Below, piece by piece: positions 53,532-61,624 of a DNA stretch of 64,000 nt. The notes under the pieces were generated by a model. That model did no database searches, was not told where the DNA came from, and saw nothing but the letters and a program-made list of their open reading frames with translations. This DNA is from Silvibacterium bohemicum (GTDB lineage Bacteria; Acidobacteriota; Terriglobia; Terriglobales; Acidobacteriaceae). Within the stretch, counting starts at the first letter, position 1. The number at the start of each line of letters is the position of its first letter. The translations under genes were made by a program, and so were the position numbers. Location of the stretch: contig NZ_LBHJ01000001.1 in the NCBI RefSeq assembly GCF_001006305.1, positions 496,001 to 560,000 on the forward strand, given 5' to 3'.

Positions 53532-54998
53532 ATGTCACTCTCCAGCACACCTCGCGTCCGCATTGCCCCGTCGCCCACTGGGGATCCTCACGTCGGCACG
53601 GCCTACATTGGTCTCATCAATTTCCTCGTCGCCCGGCAGGGTGGTGGGAAATTCGTTCTCCGCATCGAGGACACCGACCGCACCCGCTTCGTTCCCACCT
53701 CCGAGCAGATGATCTTCGACGCCCTGCGCTGGATCGGGCTGTCCTGGGACGAGGGGCCTGATGTCGGCGGCCCATTCGGTCCCTATCGCCAATCGGAACG
53801 CACGGAGATCTATCAGAAGCATGCCGAGATCCTGCTTGCGAATGGCGCCGCGTACCGCTGCTTCTGCACCCCGGAAGAGCTGGAGGCATCGCGCAAGCAG
53901 CAGATCGCTGCCAAGATGGCTCCACGTTATGCCGGCATCTGCCGCAAGTTATCTGAAGCGACGATTGAGTCGAATCTCGCCGCAGGAAAGCCGTTCGTCA
54001 TTCGCATGAGGGTGCCGTGGGAAGGCTCGACGACCTTTCGCGACGAGCTGCGCGGGGATATCACCTTCGAGCACACGAATGTCGACGATCAGGTGCTGAT
54101 GAAGTCCGATGGTTTCCCGACGTATCACCTGGCCAACGTTGTCGACGATCACCTCATGCAGATCACCGACGTGATTCGTGCCGAGGAGTGGATCTCGTCC
54201 ACCCCGAAACACGTCCTGCTCTACCAGTTCTTCGGGTGGGAGCTGCCGCGCTTCTGGCATATGCCTCTGCTGCGCAATGCGGACAAGAGCAAGATTTCCA
54301 AGCGTAAGAACCCGGTTTCTTTGGTCTATTACCGCCAGGCAGGCTTCCTGCCCCAGACCGTCCTCAACTTCCTTGGCCTGATGGGCGGCGGGATGCCCGC
54401 GGATATCAATAACTCCACCGAGAAGTTCACTCTAGAGGAGATGATCCAGCACTTCAGCATCAAGAACATCCGTCTGGGCGGCCCGGTCTTCGATCTCACC
54501 AAGCTCAAGTGGCTTAACGGCGAATATCTCCGCGCGCTTTCTCCCGATGATTTCTATACGGCGCTGCGCTCGACTGTGCTTGCAGACGATTACCTCAAGG
54601 AGATTGCCGCGCTCATCCAGACCCGGATCGAGACTCTCGGCCAGTTCGGCGACCTTACCGGTTTCTTCTTTGCCGACGATATTCTTCCAGCTCCAGAGGT
54701 CTTCCTCCCTAAGAAGCGGACCCTCGAGGAGACGCTGGCCTTTGTGGTCGAGCAGCTCACTCTGCTCGAAGCCACCGACTGGACGACTGCGGCTCTTGAA
54801 CCCGCGCTCAAGCAGCTTGGCGACTCCCATGGCTGGCTGGTCAAGGAGAATTTCATGCTGCTGCGCGCGATCCTTACCGGCAGCACGATGAGCCCCCCGC
54901 TGCTGGAGAGCATGGTTGTCTTTGGCAAAGCTCGCACGCTGGACCGGTTGCGCCGCTTTCTCGATGCGCAAAAGAAATCGGCTGGGCAGAAGAAGTAG
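53532..54998 (+). CDS. gltX: Glutamyl-tRNA synthetase
   Basis: GltX charges tRNA-Glu. ATG 53532 is chosen over TTG 53514; neither has a strong Shine-Dalgarno site. The 488-residue class I enzyme has the HIGH-type motif as PSPTGDPHVGTAYIGL near residue 15 and the KMSKS-type motif as KSKISKRKNPVS near residue 250. The GDPHVGTA form is that of one common GltX branch. The zinc-type cysteine cluster is reduced (CFCTPEELE near residue 115). The C-terminal anticodon-binding part is present and the length is normal. It follows the toxin gene but is unlikely to be co-regulated with it. A nested inverted-repeat element follows. Confidence 0.95.
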   Translation: MSLSSTPRVRIAPSPTGDPHVGTAYIGLINFLVARQGGGKFVLRIEDTDRTRFVPTSEQMIFDALRWIGLSWDEGPDVGGPFGPYRQSERTEIYQKHAEILLANGAAYRCFCTPEELEASRKQQIAAKMAPRYAGICRKLSEATIESNLAAGKPFVIRMRVPWEGSTTFRDELRGDITFEHTNVDDQVLMKSDGFPTYHLANVVDDHLMQITDVIRAEEWISSTPKHVLLYQFFGWELPRFWHMPLLRNADKSKISKRKNPVSLVYYRQAGFLPQTVLNFLGLMGGGMPADINNSTEKFTLEEMIQHFSIKNIRLGGPVFDLTKLKWLNGEYLRALSPDDFYTALRSTVLADDYLKEIAALIQTRIETLGQFGDLTGFFFADDILPAPEVFLPKKRTLEETLAFVVEQLTLLEATDWTTAALEPALKQLGDSHGWLVKENFMLLRAILTGSTMSPPLLESMVVFGKARTLDRLRRFLDAQKKSAGQKK

Positions 54999-55004
54999 AG
55001 TGCT

Positions 55005-55095
55005 CGTCATTATTGAGCGCAGAGGGGAGAATCTCAGCGACGTTGTCGATCGGTCATCGTTGAGATTCTTCCTCGCGTTGCTCGTCAGAATGACG
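55005..55095. repeat. Nested inverted-repeat element, copy 3
   Basis: The ends CGTCATT (55005-55011) and AATGACG (55089-55095) are inverted repeats, with the inner stem GAATCTCAGCGACG / CATCGTTGAGATTC (55029-55042 and 55055-55068). It is between gltX and the convergent CBM9-like gene and matches copy 1 in layout. Confidence 0.85.
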
Positions 55096-55123
55096 GTTAG
55101 CTTTTGAAGTGCGGCGTTTGCCT

Positions 55124-55909
55124 CTAGTCCTTGCTGTCGCGAAACTCGAGATATCCCCAGCGATCGGGGACGTGCATGTTGATCACGCCCTGCGGCGACC
55201 ATACCCAATTTTCTTCGCGGGGATGTCCGGCGATCCACTCGACGCGGCTGAAGTTTGCGCGCCACATGGCGCCGGGTTTTGGTGCGGAGACCGGCTGCCG
55301 GCTGTCGAATCCCTTCCAGGGAAGCGCGATCTCGACTGTCCAGCCGTGGTCCCGGTCAGCGGAATTATTTAGCGTGCCCTGCACGGTCACTGCCGTCTTC
55401 AATCCTGTACTATCCCAGCTGTTGTCCGCTTTGCCGCCTTCTCGATACGGTTTGTTCAGATAGAGATCCCAGCCGGTGTTGAGCGCATTGATCTCGAATT
55501 CGAAGTATCCGCTCTCAGTAGCCCGCGGCTTGAGGAATGCCTCGAAGTCGTTGTCGTGGAAGATGACGGAGTCGTGTTTGGTCAGCGTTGCTTTCACATC
55601 CGGCTCTTCCATCTCCGCGCCGATGTAGAGATACTCGTCGTCCCACAGCATCTTCATGCGCGTCCGGTAGATGGGCGCAGGCTTGTCCGAACCCTCGATA
55701 TCGAGAAAGCTGTCTGTCCAGGGAGCCTTCTGCCAGTCTTTTTCATCGAGCTTGCCGTCGATATGGAATTTTTGGTTCGTGCGCAGGCACTCGTAATGCC
55801 TGGGAGTCCACCGCATCGGCGGTAACGGCTTGAATAAATCCTGCTGCTGCGCGGGAGCAAAGACCGCGAACGTTCCTATGAGACCAATGACCCAATTACG
55901 TACCATCAT
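55124..55909 (-). CDS. Secreted carbohydrate-binding (CBM9-like) protein
   Basis: The 261-residue protein has a signal peptide (residues 1-21, VIGLIGTFAVFAPAQQ). The body shows FHIDGKLDEKDWQKAPWTDSFLDIEG-type text, MLWDDEYLYIGAEMEEPDV, HDNDFEAFLKP and GWTVEIALPWKGF, the pattern of family 9 carbohydrate-binding domains, which form a beta-sandwich for sugar ends. No catalytic module is attached, so it may serve as a surface glycan-binding protein. It is convergent with gltX across a repeat element. Confidence 0.85.
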   Translation of the reverse strand: MMVRNWVIGLIGTFAVFAPAQQQDLFKPLPPMRWTPRHYECLRTNQKFHIDGKLDEKDWQKAPWTDSFLDIEGSDKPAPIYRTRMKMLWDDEYLYIGAEMEEPDVKATLTKHDSVIFHDNDFEAFLKPRATESGYFEFEINALNTGWDLYLNKPYREGGKADNSWDSTGLKTAVTVQGTLNNSADRDHGWTVEIALPWKGFDSRQPVSAPKPGAMWRANFSRVEWIAGHPREENWVWSPQGVINMHVPDRWGYLEFRDSKD

Positions 55910-55943
55910 TTTCGATTTGTATCATCGATCGCATGATCGCCAG

Positions 55944-56144
55944 CTAAGAGGGCTCCCCTCTTGATGAGTCGCTCTCGGCAGTGTCGCCGCGACGACTCTT
56001 TTCGCCTTTCCGCTTATTGACTGCCTGGCGCAGGATGTACTCGATCTGTCCGTTCACGCTGCGCAGTTCGGCCTGCGCCCAGGCTTCCAGGTCGGTCCAC
56101 AGCGCGGGATCGATGCGCAACAGAAATGGTTTGCGTTCTGCCAT
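55944..56144 (-). CDS. Small ribbon-helix-helix (Arc-like) DNA-binding protein
   Basis: The 66-residue protein has [37 protein letters not shown] (given in parts: [16 protein letters not shown] then [15 protein letters not shown]), which matches a beta-strand, two helices and the N-G-Q-I-E-Y-I-L-R pattern of Arc/CopG repressors. The last 25 residues are charged and flexible. The ATG is nine bases after the stop of the SPFH frame, so both are in one operon. It is a good candidate to bind the 42-bp palindrome upstream of the SPFH gene. Confidence 0.75.
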   Translation of the reverse strand: MAERKPFLLRIDPALWTDLEAWAQAELRSVNGQIEYILRQAVNKRKGEKSRRGDTAESDSSRGEPS

Positions 56145-56153
56145 TCCGTCGGC

Positions 56154-57124
56154 CTAGTTGTACAGCGTGCCGGCATTGACCACGGGATGAACCTCCGACT
56201 CCGCGCACAACACGACCATTAAGTTGCTCACCATTGCTGCCCGGCGCTCGTCATCGAGCTGCACTACCTCTTTGCTGGCCAGTTCCTTCAGCGCCATGTC
56301 GACCATGCTCACCGCGCCCTGCACGATCTTCTGCCGGGCAGCGATCACGGCGTCTGCCTGCTGCTGCGCAGCATCACCTGCGCGATCTCGCTCGCGTATG
56401 CCAGATGCGTGAGCCGCGCTTCGTCGACGGCTACGCCGGCTTTCGACAGGCGGTCAGTCAGTTCCTTACACAACGCCGCTGAGACCTCGTCCACATTGCG
56501 GCGCAGCGTCGTGTCCTCGGGATTCGCATCGTCGTATGCATAAAGATTGGCGAGATGCCGTAGCGCCGACTCGCTTTGCGTCGCCACATAGTTCTCGTAG
56601 TTGTCCACGTCGAACATGGCCTGCGCTGTGTCCGCGACGCGCCAGATGACCACGGCGGCGATCTCGATGGGATTGCCGCGCAGATCGTTCACCTTCAGCG
56701 TGCCGCCATTCAGTGTGCGCGCCCGCAGGGAGATCTTATTCCGTCCCAACCCGCGCTTTTCAGTACCGGCCGACAGTTTGGCCTGCAGCGCGTTGAACTG
56801 GAAGCCGAATTGTCCCGTTCCGTTGCTATAGAACGGATTGGCCCAGAAAAAACCATCGCTGCGCACGGTTCCTTTGTACGAGCCGAAGAGCAGCAGCACC
56901 CGCGCCTCGTTCGGCTGAAGCGTAAAGAAGCCCTTCAGCAGAACCACGTCGGTCAGGACGATGAGGATAGCCGGCAGCATCAGGAGAGGCATTTCAATCT
57001 GCGCTCCGAAGAAGACCAGCCCCAAGGCGACAAAAAGCAGAATGATCGTCGCGGCCACCATCGGAGCTCCCTTGATGGCAGAAACAACGCGCTCCTGATG
57101 AGCAACGGAAGAATTGGCGTTCAT
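56154..57124 (-). pseudogene. SPFH/band 7 membrane protein, interrupted by a -1 frameshift
   Basis: The first frame (57124-56345) has two hydrophobic segments near residues 24-62 and an SPFH domain with LQPNEARVLLLFGSYKGTVR and GNPIEIAAVVIWRV. It breaks in a run of CAG repeats. A second frame (to 56154) carries on with [22 protein letters not shown] and ends [12 protein letters not shown], as in whole family members. Adding one base near 56366-56368 joins the frames as [15 protein letters not shown] and gives about 323 residues, a normal length. It may be a true mutation, a sequencing error, or a programmed shift. SPFH proteins organise membrane microdomains. The gene follows a 42-bp palindrome. 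Confidence 0.8.
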
Positions 57125-57146
57125 CGGCGCACCTCGCGCATCGAAT

Positions 57147-57188
57147 CATCGATGCTATTGAAGTGATATCATTTTAATAGCATCGATG
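57147..57188. promoter_or_regulatory. 42-bp near-perfect palindrome upstream of the SPFH gene
   Basis: The arms CATCGATGCTATT (57147-57159) and AATAGCATCGATG (57176-57188) are perfect inverted repeats of 13 bp, and TGATATCA (57164-57171) has the same centre; only GAAG/TTTT breaks the symmetry at two pairs. Its edge is 22 bases from the SPFH ATG. This is the shape of an operator for a symmetric repressor. Confidence 0.7.
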
Positions 57189-57283
57189 GCAAGACCATTT
57201 TCTGGGCGAGGCTGATGGCTTCGCTCGGGCGAGGGACAGACTTTTTATGGAAGAGTACGGATTATCGCAAGATCGGGAAGAAA

Positions 57284-57802
57284 CTACTTAGCGATTACAT
57301 CCACGGCTACTGGAGCCTTGCGCGGCGGATAGCAGGAATTCGTGTCGCAGGCCTGATAGCGGAGCACGCCTTCGAGCAGATGTTCGCCCGCGGCCGCATG
57401 GATGTGTGCGTGGATCACGAATTCGCCGGTGTAGACGCTGAGCTTGTCGTTGGGCATGGCGGCCAGCGCGTAGTCGGTGCCGGCGGGGAATTCGACCGGT
57501 CCGATGGTCAGGCCGGGAGGTTCGATCACCATCAGCTGGGTGGGGATGAAGCTCTTTTCGCGCGGTTCATGCGAGTTGATGTGCATGCCGGGATTGATCT
57601 TGAAGTGCAGATCGACGACGCTTTCCTTCTTCGCTGTCACCGTCACCTGCTCGGGATAGAGAAAGTGCACCGACTGGTGCGAATCGTCCGCCGAGTCGCC
57701 GGTCTGCCAGGGCATCTTCTGCGCAAATCCCAAACTCACTGCCAGAAGTCCGGCTGCAACGGTTGCGGCAGCCGCGGAGGATGCCGCGACAATCCGCATC
57801 AT
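57284..57802 (-). CDS. DsbD alpha-domain-like periplasmic protein
   Basis: The 172-residue protein has a signal peptide (residues 1-28) and a beta-sandwich like the N-terminal domain of the thiol reductase DsbD. The cysteine pair is in YQACDTNSCYPPRK near residue 150, similar to YQGCADAGFCYPP of E. coli DsbD. The membrane and thioredoxin parts of DsbD are missing, so it is a stand-alone alpha domain. Its start overlaps the stop of the TlpA-like gene by four bases, which suggests that the two exchange electrons in the periplasm. Confidence 0.85.
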   Translation of the reverse strand: MMRIVAASSAAAATVAAGLLAVSLGFAQKMPWQTGDSADDSHQSVHFLYPEQVTVTAKKESVVDLHFKINPGMHINSHEPREKSFIPTQLMVIEPPGLTIGPVEFPAGTDYALAAMPNDKLSVYTGEFVIHAHIHAAAGEHLLEGVLRYQACDTNSCYPPRKAPVAVDVIAK

Positions 57803-58557
57803 TCGGATTGGCCTTTGGTGGAAGGATTGCCGGTGCCGAGCGCCTTCTTGATGTCGGCTTCGATTTCGTCGCGATCGGCCAGTCCTACAGTTGCTGCGAC
57901 CACCATTCCATCGCGGCCTACGAAGAAAGTTGTCGGCAGCGCGTCGATGCCGCCGTAAGGCTTGGCGACATTGCTGTCGTCGATCACAACCGGATAGTTG
58001 ATGTGCAGCTTGGTTGCTGAGTCGGCGATCTCCTGCTTTTCCTTGAGCAGCTTCGCGGGATCGTCCAGGTCGAGGTCGTCCTCGGAGACGCCGAGCACTT
58101 CGAGCCCCTGAGCCGCGTACTGGTCATGCAGCTTTTCGAGCCAGGGGATCTCCACCTTGCACGGCGCGCACCAGGTCGCCCAGAAATCTACGATAACCGC
58201 CTTGCCCCGGTAGCTGGAGAGCGACACCTTCTTGCCCGTGGTGTCTTTCAGCGTGAAATTGGGAGCCATTTTCCCTGCCAGCGGATTGGCGAACTGCGGG
58301 TCGTCGGCCGCATTTGCGGGTGTGCCTGCTCCCGCAGGCTGTCCCGGAGTCTGCTCCGCGGGACCGGACTTCACGACCATGGCCTGAAACTCTTTCAACT
58401 TGGCTTCTTGCTGCTTGCGCTGCTGGTAATTTTTGAGGCCCGCCCAGCCCATCAGCCCGAGAGCGACCAACACTATGACAATGACGAGAACGTTCCGGTT
58501 CGCCGGCTTTTTTTCCTTCGCTCCCGCCCCGGGAGGTGTCTGCGCATTCGTCGTCAT
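57799..58557 (-). CDS. TlpA-family membrane-anchored thiol-disulfide oxidoreductase
   Basis: ATG 58557 has GGAAGGA about nine bases upstream; the longer open frame to 58893 runs into kdsD on the other strand. The 252-residue protein has a cytoplasmic lead, one membrane helix (NVLVIVIVLVALGLMGWAGL, about residues 22-41), a proline- and alanine-rich linker, and a thioredoxin domain with WCAPC near residue 128 and a cis-proline in ALPTTFFVG near 210. Proteins of this kind keep cysteines reduced for cytochrome c maturation. It is coupled to the DsbD-alpha-like gene by a four-base overlap, and a ccm operon is in the same window. Confidence 0.92.
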   Translation of the reverse strand: MTTNAQTPPGAGAKEKKPANRNVLVIVIVLVALGLMGWAGLKNYQQRKQQEAKLKEFQAMVVKSGPAEQTPGQPAGAGTPANAADDPQFANPLAGKMAPNFTLKDTTGKKVSLSSYRGKAVIVDFWATWCAPCKVEIPWLEKLHDQYAAQGLEVLGVSEDDLDLDDPAKLLKEKQEIADSATKLHINYPVVIDDSNVAKPYGGIDALPTTFFVGRDGMVVAATVGLADRDEIEADIKKALGTGNPSTKGQSE

Positions 58558-58638
58558 CTTCAAATTCCTTCCAACTGCAAAAACCGCGAGCTTCACCACT
58601 ATTTTAGAGGATGCGGCAGCTCTGATAGCATCAACTAT

Positions 58639-59616
58639 TTGACGCCGCACACACCATCCCGTCTGGTGCGCATCGAGGCCGAGGCTTTGGTGGCGCTGGC
58701 CGACCGGCTCGAAGGCCCCATGGCCGCCGATTTCGAGCGCGCCGTCGAGTGCATTCTCCAATGCGGACAGTCGCGGGGACGCGTGGTCGTGACCGGCATG
58801 GGTAAGAGCGGCATCATCGCGCAGAAGATCGCGGCTACGCTTAGCTCGACCGGCAGCCCCGCGCTTTTTCTGCATCCTGCCGAAGCCGTTCATGGCGACC
58901 TGGGCATGCTGGCGCGCGGGGATGTGGTGGTTGCGCTCTCCGCCAGCGGGGAAACTGAGGAGATTCTCCGTCTCCTGGTCAATATCAAGCGCATCGGCGA
59001 CGCCCTGATCAGCTTCTGCTGCAATCTCGAATCCACGCTCGCGCGGTCGAGCGATGTTGCCCTCGACGTCAGTGTGCCGGCTGAAGCCTGCGGCATGGGC
59101 CTTGCGCCCACCGCATCGACCACCGCCATGCTGGCTCTCGGCGACGCGCTGGCCATCGCCGTCTCACTCCGCAAAGGCTTTCGCGCCGAAGATTTCGCCG
59201 ATCTTCATCCGGGCGGCAAGCTGGGCAAGCGCCTGGCCCGTGTCCGCCAGCTCATGCACGCCGGAGACGCCATCCCCAAGGTCCGGATCGACACGCCGAT
59301 GACCGATGTGATCTACGAGATGTCGCGCAAGAAGCTGGGCATGACCACGGTGGAGGATGGAGGCAAGCTCGCCGGAGTGCTCAGCGACGGCGATCTTCGA
59401 CGCCTGCTCGAACGGGAAGGCCCCGAGGGCCTGAAGAAGACGGCCGGTGAAGCGATGAATCCCAGCCCGCGCACTATTTCGGCTGAAGAGCTGGCCGTTC
59501 GGGCACTCGACACGATGGAGGAGCGCAAGATTACTTCGCTGGTCGTCGTCGATGGTGCGGGAGCGATCGAAGGCGTGGTTCATCTTCACGATCTGTGGGG
59601 CACGGAGCTGATTTAA
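58639..59616 (+). CDS. kdsD: Arabinose-5-phosphate isomerase (KdsD/KpsF family)
   Basis: KdsD makes arabinose-5-phosphate, the first precursor of KDO. TTG 58639 gives 325 residues, close to E. coli KdsD (328); the open frame upstream is shadow coding inside the TlpA gene. The SIS domain (about residues 35-180) has VVVTGMGKSGIIAQKIAAT, SSTGSPALFLHPAEAVHGDLGM and SASGETEE, and LHPGGKLGKRL ends it. Two CBS domains follow (about 200-320). No clear Shine-Dalgarno site was seen, so a leaderless start is possible. Confidence 0.92.
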   Translation: MTPHTPSRLVRIEAEALVALADRLEGPMAADFERAVECILQCGQSRGRVVVTGMGKSGIIAQKIAATLSSTGSPALFLHPAEAVHGDLGMLARGDVVVALSASGETEEILRLLVNIKRIGDALISFCCNLESTLARSSDVALDVSVPAEACGMGLAPTASTTAMLALGDALAIAVSLRKGFRAEDFADLHPGGKLGKRLARVRQLMHAGDAIPKVRIDTPMTDVIYEMSRKKLGMTTVEDGGKLAGVLSDGDLRRLLEREGPEGLKKTAGEAMNPSPRTISAEELAVRALDTMEERKITSLVVVDGAGAIEGVVHLHDLWGTELI

Positions 59617-59780
59617 AAAGCTCTCATCCGGGCCCATCAAAGCGGCACATCAAGGCGGCCCATCGAGCGCGAAAGATTTCTTGCAGGCGATGTCCAAACA
59701 GCGAAGACTCGAACGTCATGGAAGTGACGGGCTATCATAGCCGCCAAACTAATCCGGAACCAATCAAAAGGAGATCTTCC

Positions 59781-60128
59781 ATGCAATATCTGCTATTGCT
59801 TTACGCGCAGGAAAGCGGCTGGACGAATATGTCGAAGTCCGAACAGGAACAAGGAATGGCCGCGTACATGGCCTACACCCAGGCGCTCACTACAGCAGGA
59901 GCGCTTCGGGGCTCCAACCGCCTGCAGCCTATCTCCGCCGCCACCACTGTTCGCAACGTCGAAGGAAAAGCGCAGGTGCTCGATGGTCCCTATGTCGATT
60001 CCAAGGAGCAGCTCGGCGGCTATTACCTGATTGAAGCTCCCGATCTCGATGCGGCGCTGGCGTGGGCGGCTCGCTGCCCCGGCGCCAACCACGGTGTCGT
60101 CGAGGTGCGTCCGCTCTGGAGCATGTAA
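59781..60128 (+). CDS. YCII-related (DGPF) domain protein
   Basis: The 115-residue protein starts at ATG 59781, six bases after AAAGGAG. It has MQYLLLLYAQE at the start, VLDGPYVDSKEQLGGYYLIEAPDLD with the DGPF-type turn in the middle and GVVEVRPLW at the end, as in YCII-related proteins. Its role is unknown; the fold resembles small dimeric ferredoxin-like enzymes. It stands 37 bases before an ECF sigma factor gene of the type that is regularly paired with DGPF proteins (ECF42 group). Confidence 0.93.
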   Translation: MQYLLLLYAQESGWTNMSKSEQEQGMAAYMAYTQALTTAGALRGSNRLQPISAATTVRNVEGKAQVLDGPYVDSKEQLGGYYLIEAPDLDAALAWAARCPGANHGVVEVRPLWSM

Positions 60129-60165
60129 GCGGCCTCGCACGCTGCCAATGGAACCCCGGAAGTCG

Positions 60166-61512
60166 ATGATGGAGACGACGACAATGGAGACAACGGGGCC
60201 GTTCAGCGAGATCCAGGCCCAGGCGCGCAATACCGCGGAGGATGTTGCGCGCCGCAGCTATGGAAAGCTGGTGGCCTTTCTCGCGGCGAGCACCCGCGAT
60301 GTAGCCGCTGCCGAAGATGCGCTGTCCGAAGCATTTGCTTCGGCGCTGCTCCACTGGCCGAAGAACGGCTGCCCGGCGAATCCCGAAGCGTGGCTGCTCA
60401 CTGTGGCTCGCCGAAAATCCATCGATACCGCTCGACGCCGTCAGGCCAGCGGCGTGGTCGATGAGGACATCGACCGGATCGCAGCCACGCTCGGCGCAGA
60501 TACTCCGCTCGATCCCCATATTCCCGACCGGCGGCTGGCTTTGATGTTCGCCTGCGCGCACCCCGCCATCGAAGCCACCGTCCGTGCTCCTTTAATCCTG
60601 CAGGTGATCCTCGGGCTCGATGCGGCCACCATCGCCACTGCGTTTCTCGTCTCTCCGGCCACGATGGGCAAGCGCCTGGTCCGCGCCAAGAGCAAGATCC
60701 GCGAGGCCGGCATCCCCTTTCGCATTCCCGAACGCGACGATCTGCCCGCTCGCCTCGGGACGGTGCTCGAAGCCATCTACGCGGCTTTTGCCGAAGGCTG
60801 GATCGACGCTGCCGGTACCGACCCTGCCCGTCGCGATCTGACCGAGGAGGCATTTTTTCTGGCTCGTCTGGTTGTGGAACTGATGCCTGCTGAGCCCGAG
60901 GCTTTGGGGCTTCTCGCTCTGATGCTGCATGCTGAGGCTCGCCGTCCAGCCCGCCGCAATGGGCAAGGCGAATACATTCCGCTCGCCGATCAGGATGCCT
61001 TGCTCTGGAATTCCGCCATGATCACGGAGGCTGAATCGCTTCTGCATCGCGCCCAAAGAGAGGAGCGCATCGGACGCTACCAGCTCGAAGCGGCCGTGCA
61101 GTCGGCTCACGTCCATCGTCTCCGCACCGGCCGCGGCAACTGGGAGGCGGTGTTGCAGCTTTATGATTCGCTCTTTGCTCTCACCGCTTCGCCGGTCGTC
61201 GCTATCAACCGCGCTCTGGCCATTGCCGAGTCAGAAGGAGCACAAGCCGGGCTCGATGCCATGCCTCCGCCCCACGACGCCGGCCTGGCGGAATACCAGC
61301 CGTACTGGGCGGCGCGCGCGGCCCTGCTGGCCGGGACTGGCGCGTTCGAGCCGGCGCTTCATGCTTATGAGATCGCCATTGGGCTGGAGCGCGATCCCGC
61401 CGTGCGCCGCTTCCTCGAAGGCCGTCGCACCAGGCTCGGGCGAGAGTTCTCTGGCTGCATCGATGGGCTTGAGAATGCCGACGAGGACGATGCGGCGAAG
61501 AAACGCCGATAG
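60166..61512 (+). CDS. ECF-type sigma factor with long C-terminal domain (ECF42-like)
   Basis: Starts at 60148, 60166, 60169 and 60184 are in frame; GGAAG favours 60166 or 60169. With 60166 the protein has 448 residues, much longer than simple ECF sigma factors. Region 2 is RRSYGKLVAFLAASTRDVAAAEDALSEAFASAL (in parts: LVAFLAASTRDVAAAEDALS near residue 30) and region 4 is LGLDAATIATAFLVSPATMGKRL near residue 150. The C-terminal 250 residues are helical and TPR-like, as in ECF42 members, where they control activity without an anti-sigma factor. The DGPF gene is directly upstream. Confidence 0.9.
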   Translation: MMETTTMETTGPFSEIQAQARNTAEDVARRSYGKLVAFLAASTRDVAAAEDALSEAFASALLHWPKNGCPANPEAWLLTVARRKSIDTARRRQASGVVDEDIDRIAATLGADTPLDPHIPDRRLALMFACAHPAIEATVRAPLILQVILGLDAATIATAFLVSPATMGKRLVRAKSKIREAGIPFRIPERDDLPARLGTVLEAIYAAFAEGWIDAAGTDPARRDLTEEAFFLARLVVELMPAEPEALGLLALMLHAEARRPARRNGQGEYIPLADQDALLWNSAMITEAESLLHRAQREERIGRYQLEAAVQSAHVHRLRTGRGNWEAVLQLYDSLFALTASPVVAINRALAIAESEGAQAGLDAMPPPHDAGLAEYQPYWAARAALLAGTGAFEPALHAYEIAIGLERDPAVRRFLEGRRTRLGREFSGCIDGLENADEDDAAKKRR

Positions 61513-61624
61513 AAGAATCGTCGGGTCTCTCTTCCTGTTCGGCGGCTCTTTTTTGTAAGGACTCTTCCTAGGCACCCTGAAGTTCGAATCTGTTCCTGCC
61601 GATATCCGCATTCTGGAGTGCTGC

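Noticed and set aside
58126-58638. N-terminal extension of the kdsD frame
   Set aside because: It is antisense to the TlpA-like gene and would add 171 residues not present in KdsD proteins.
61575-61600. GTTCGAATC, like a tRNA T-loop
   Set aside because: The flanking bases do not pair into a T-stem, and no acceptor or anticodon stem can be drawn.
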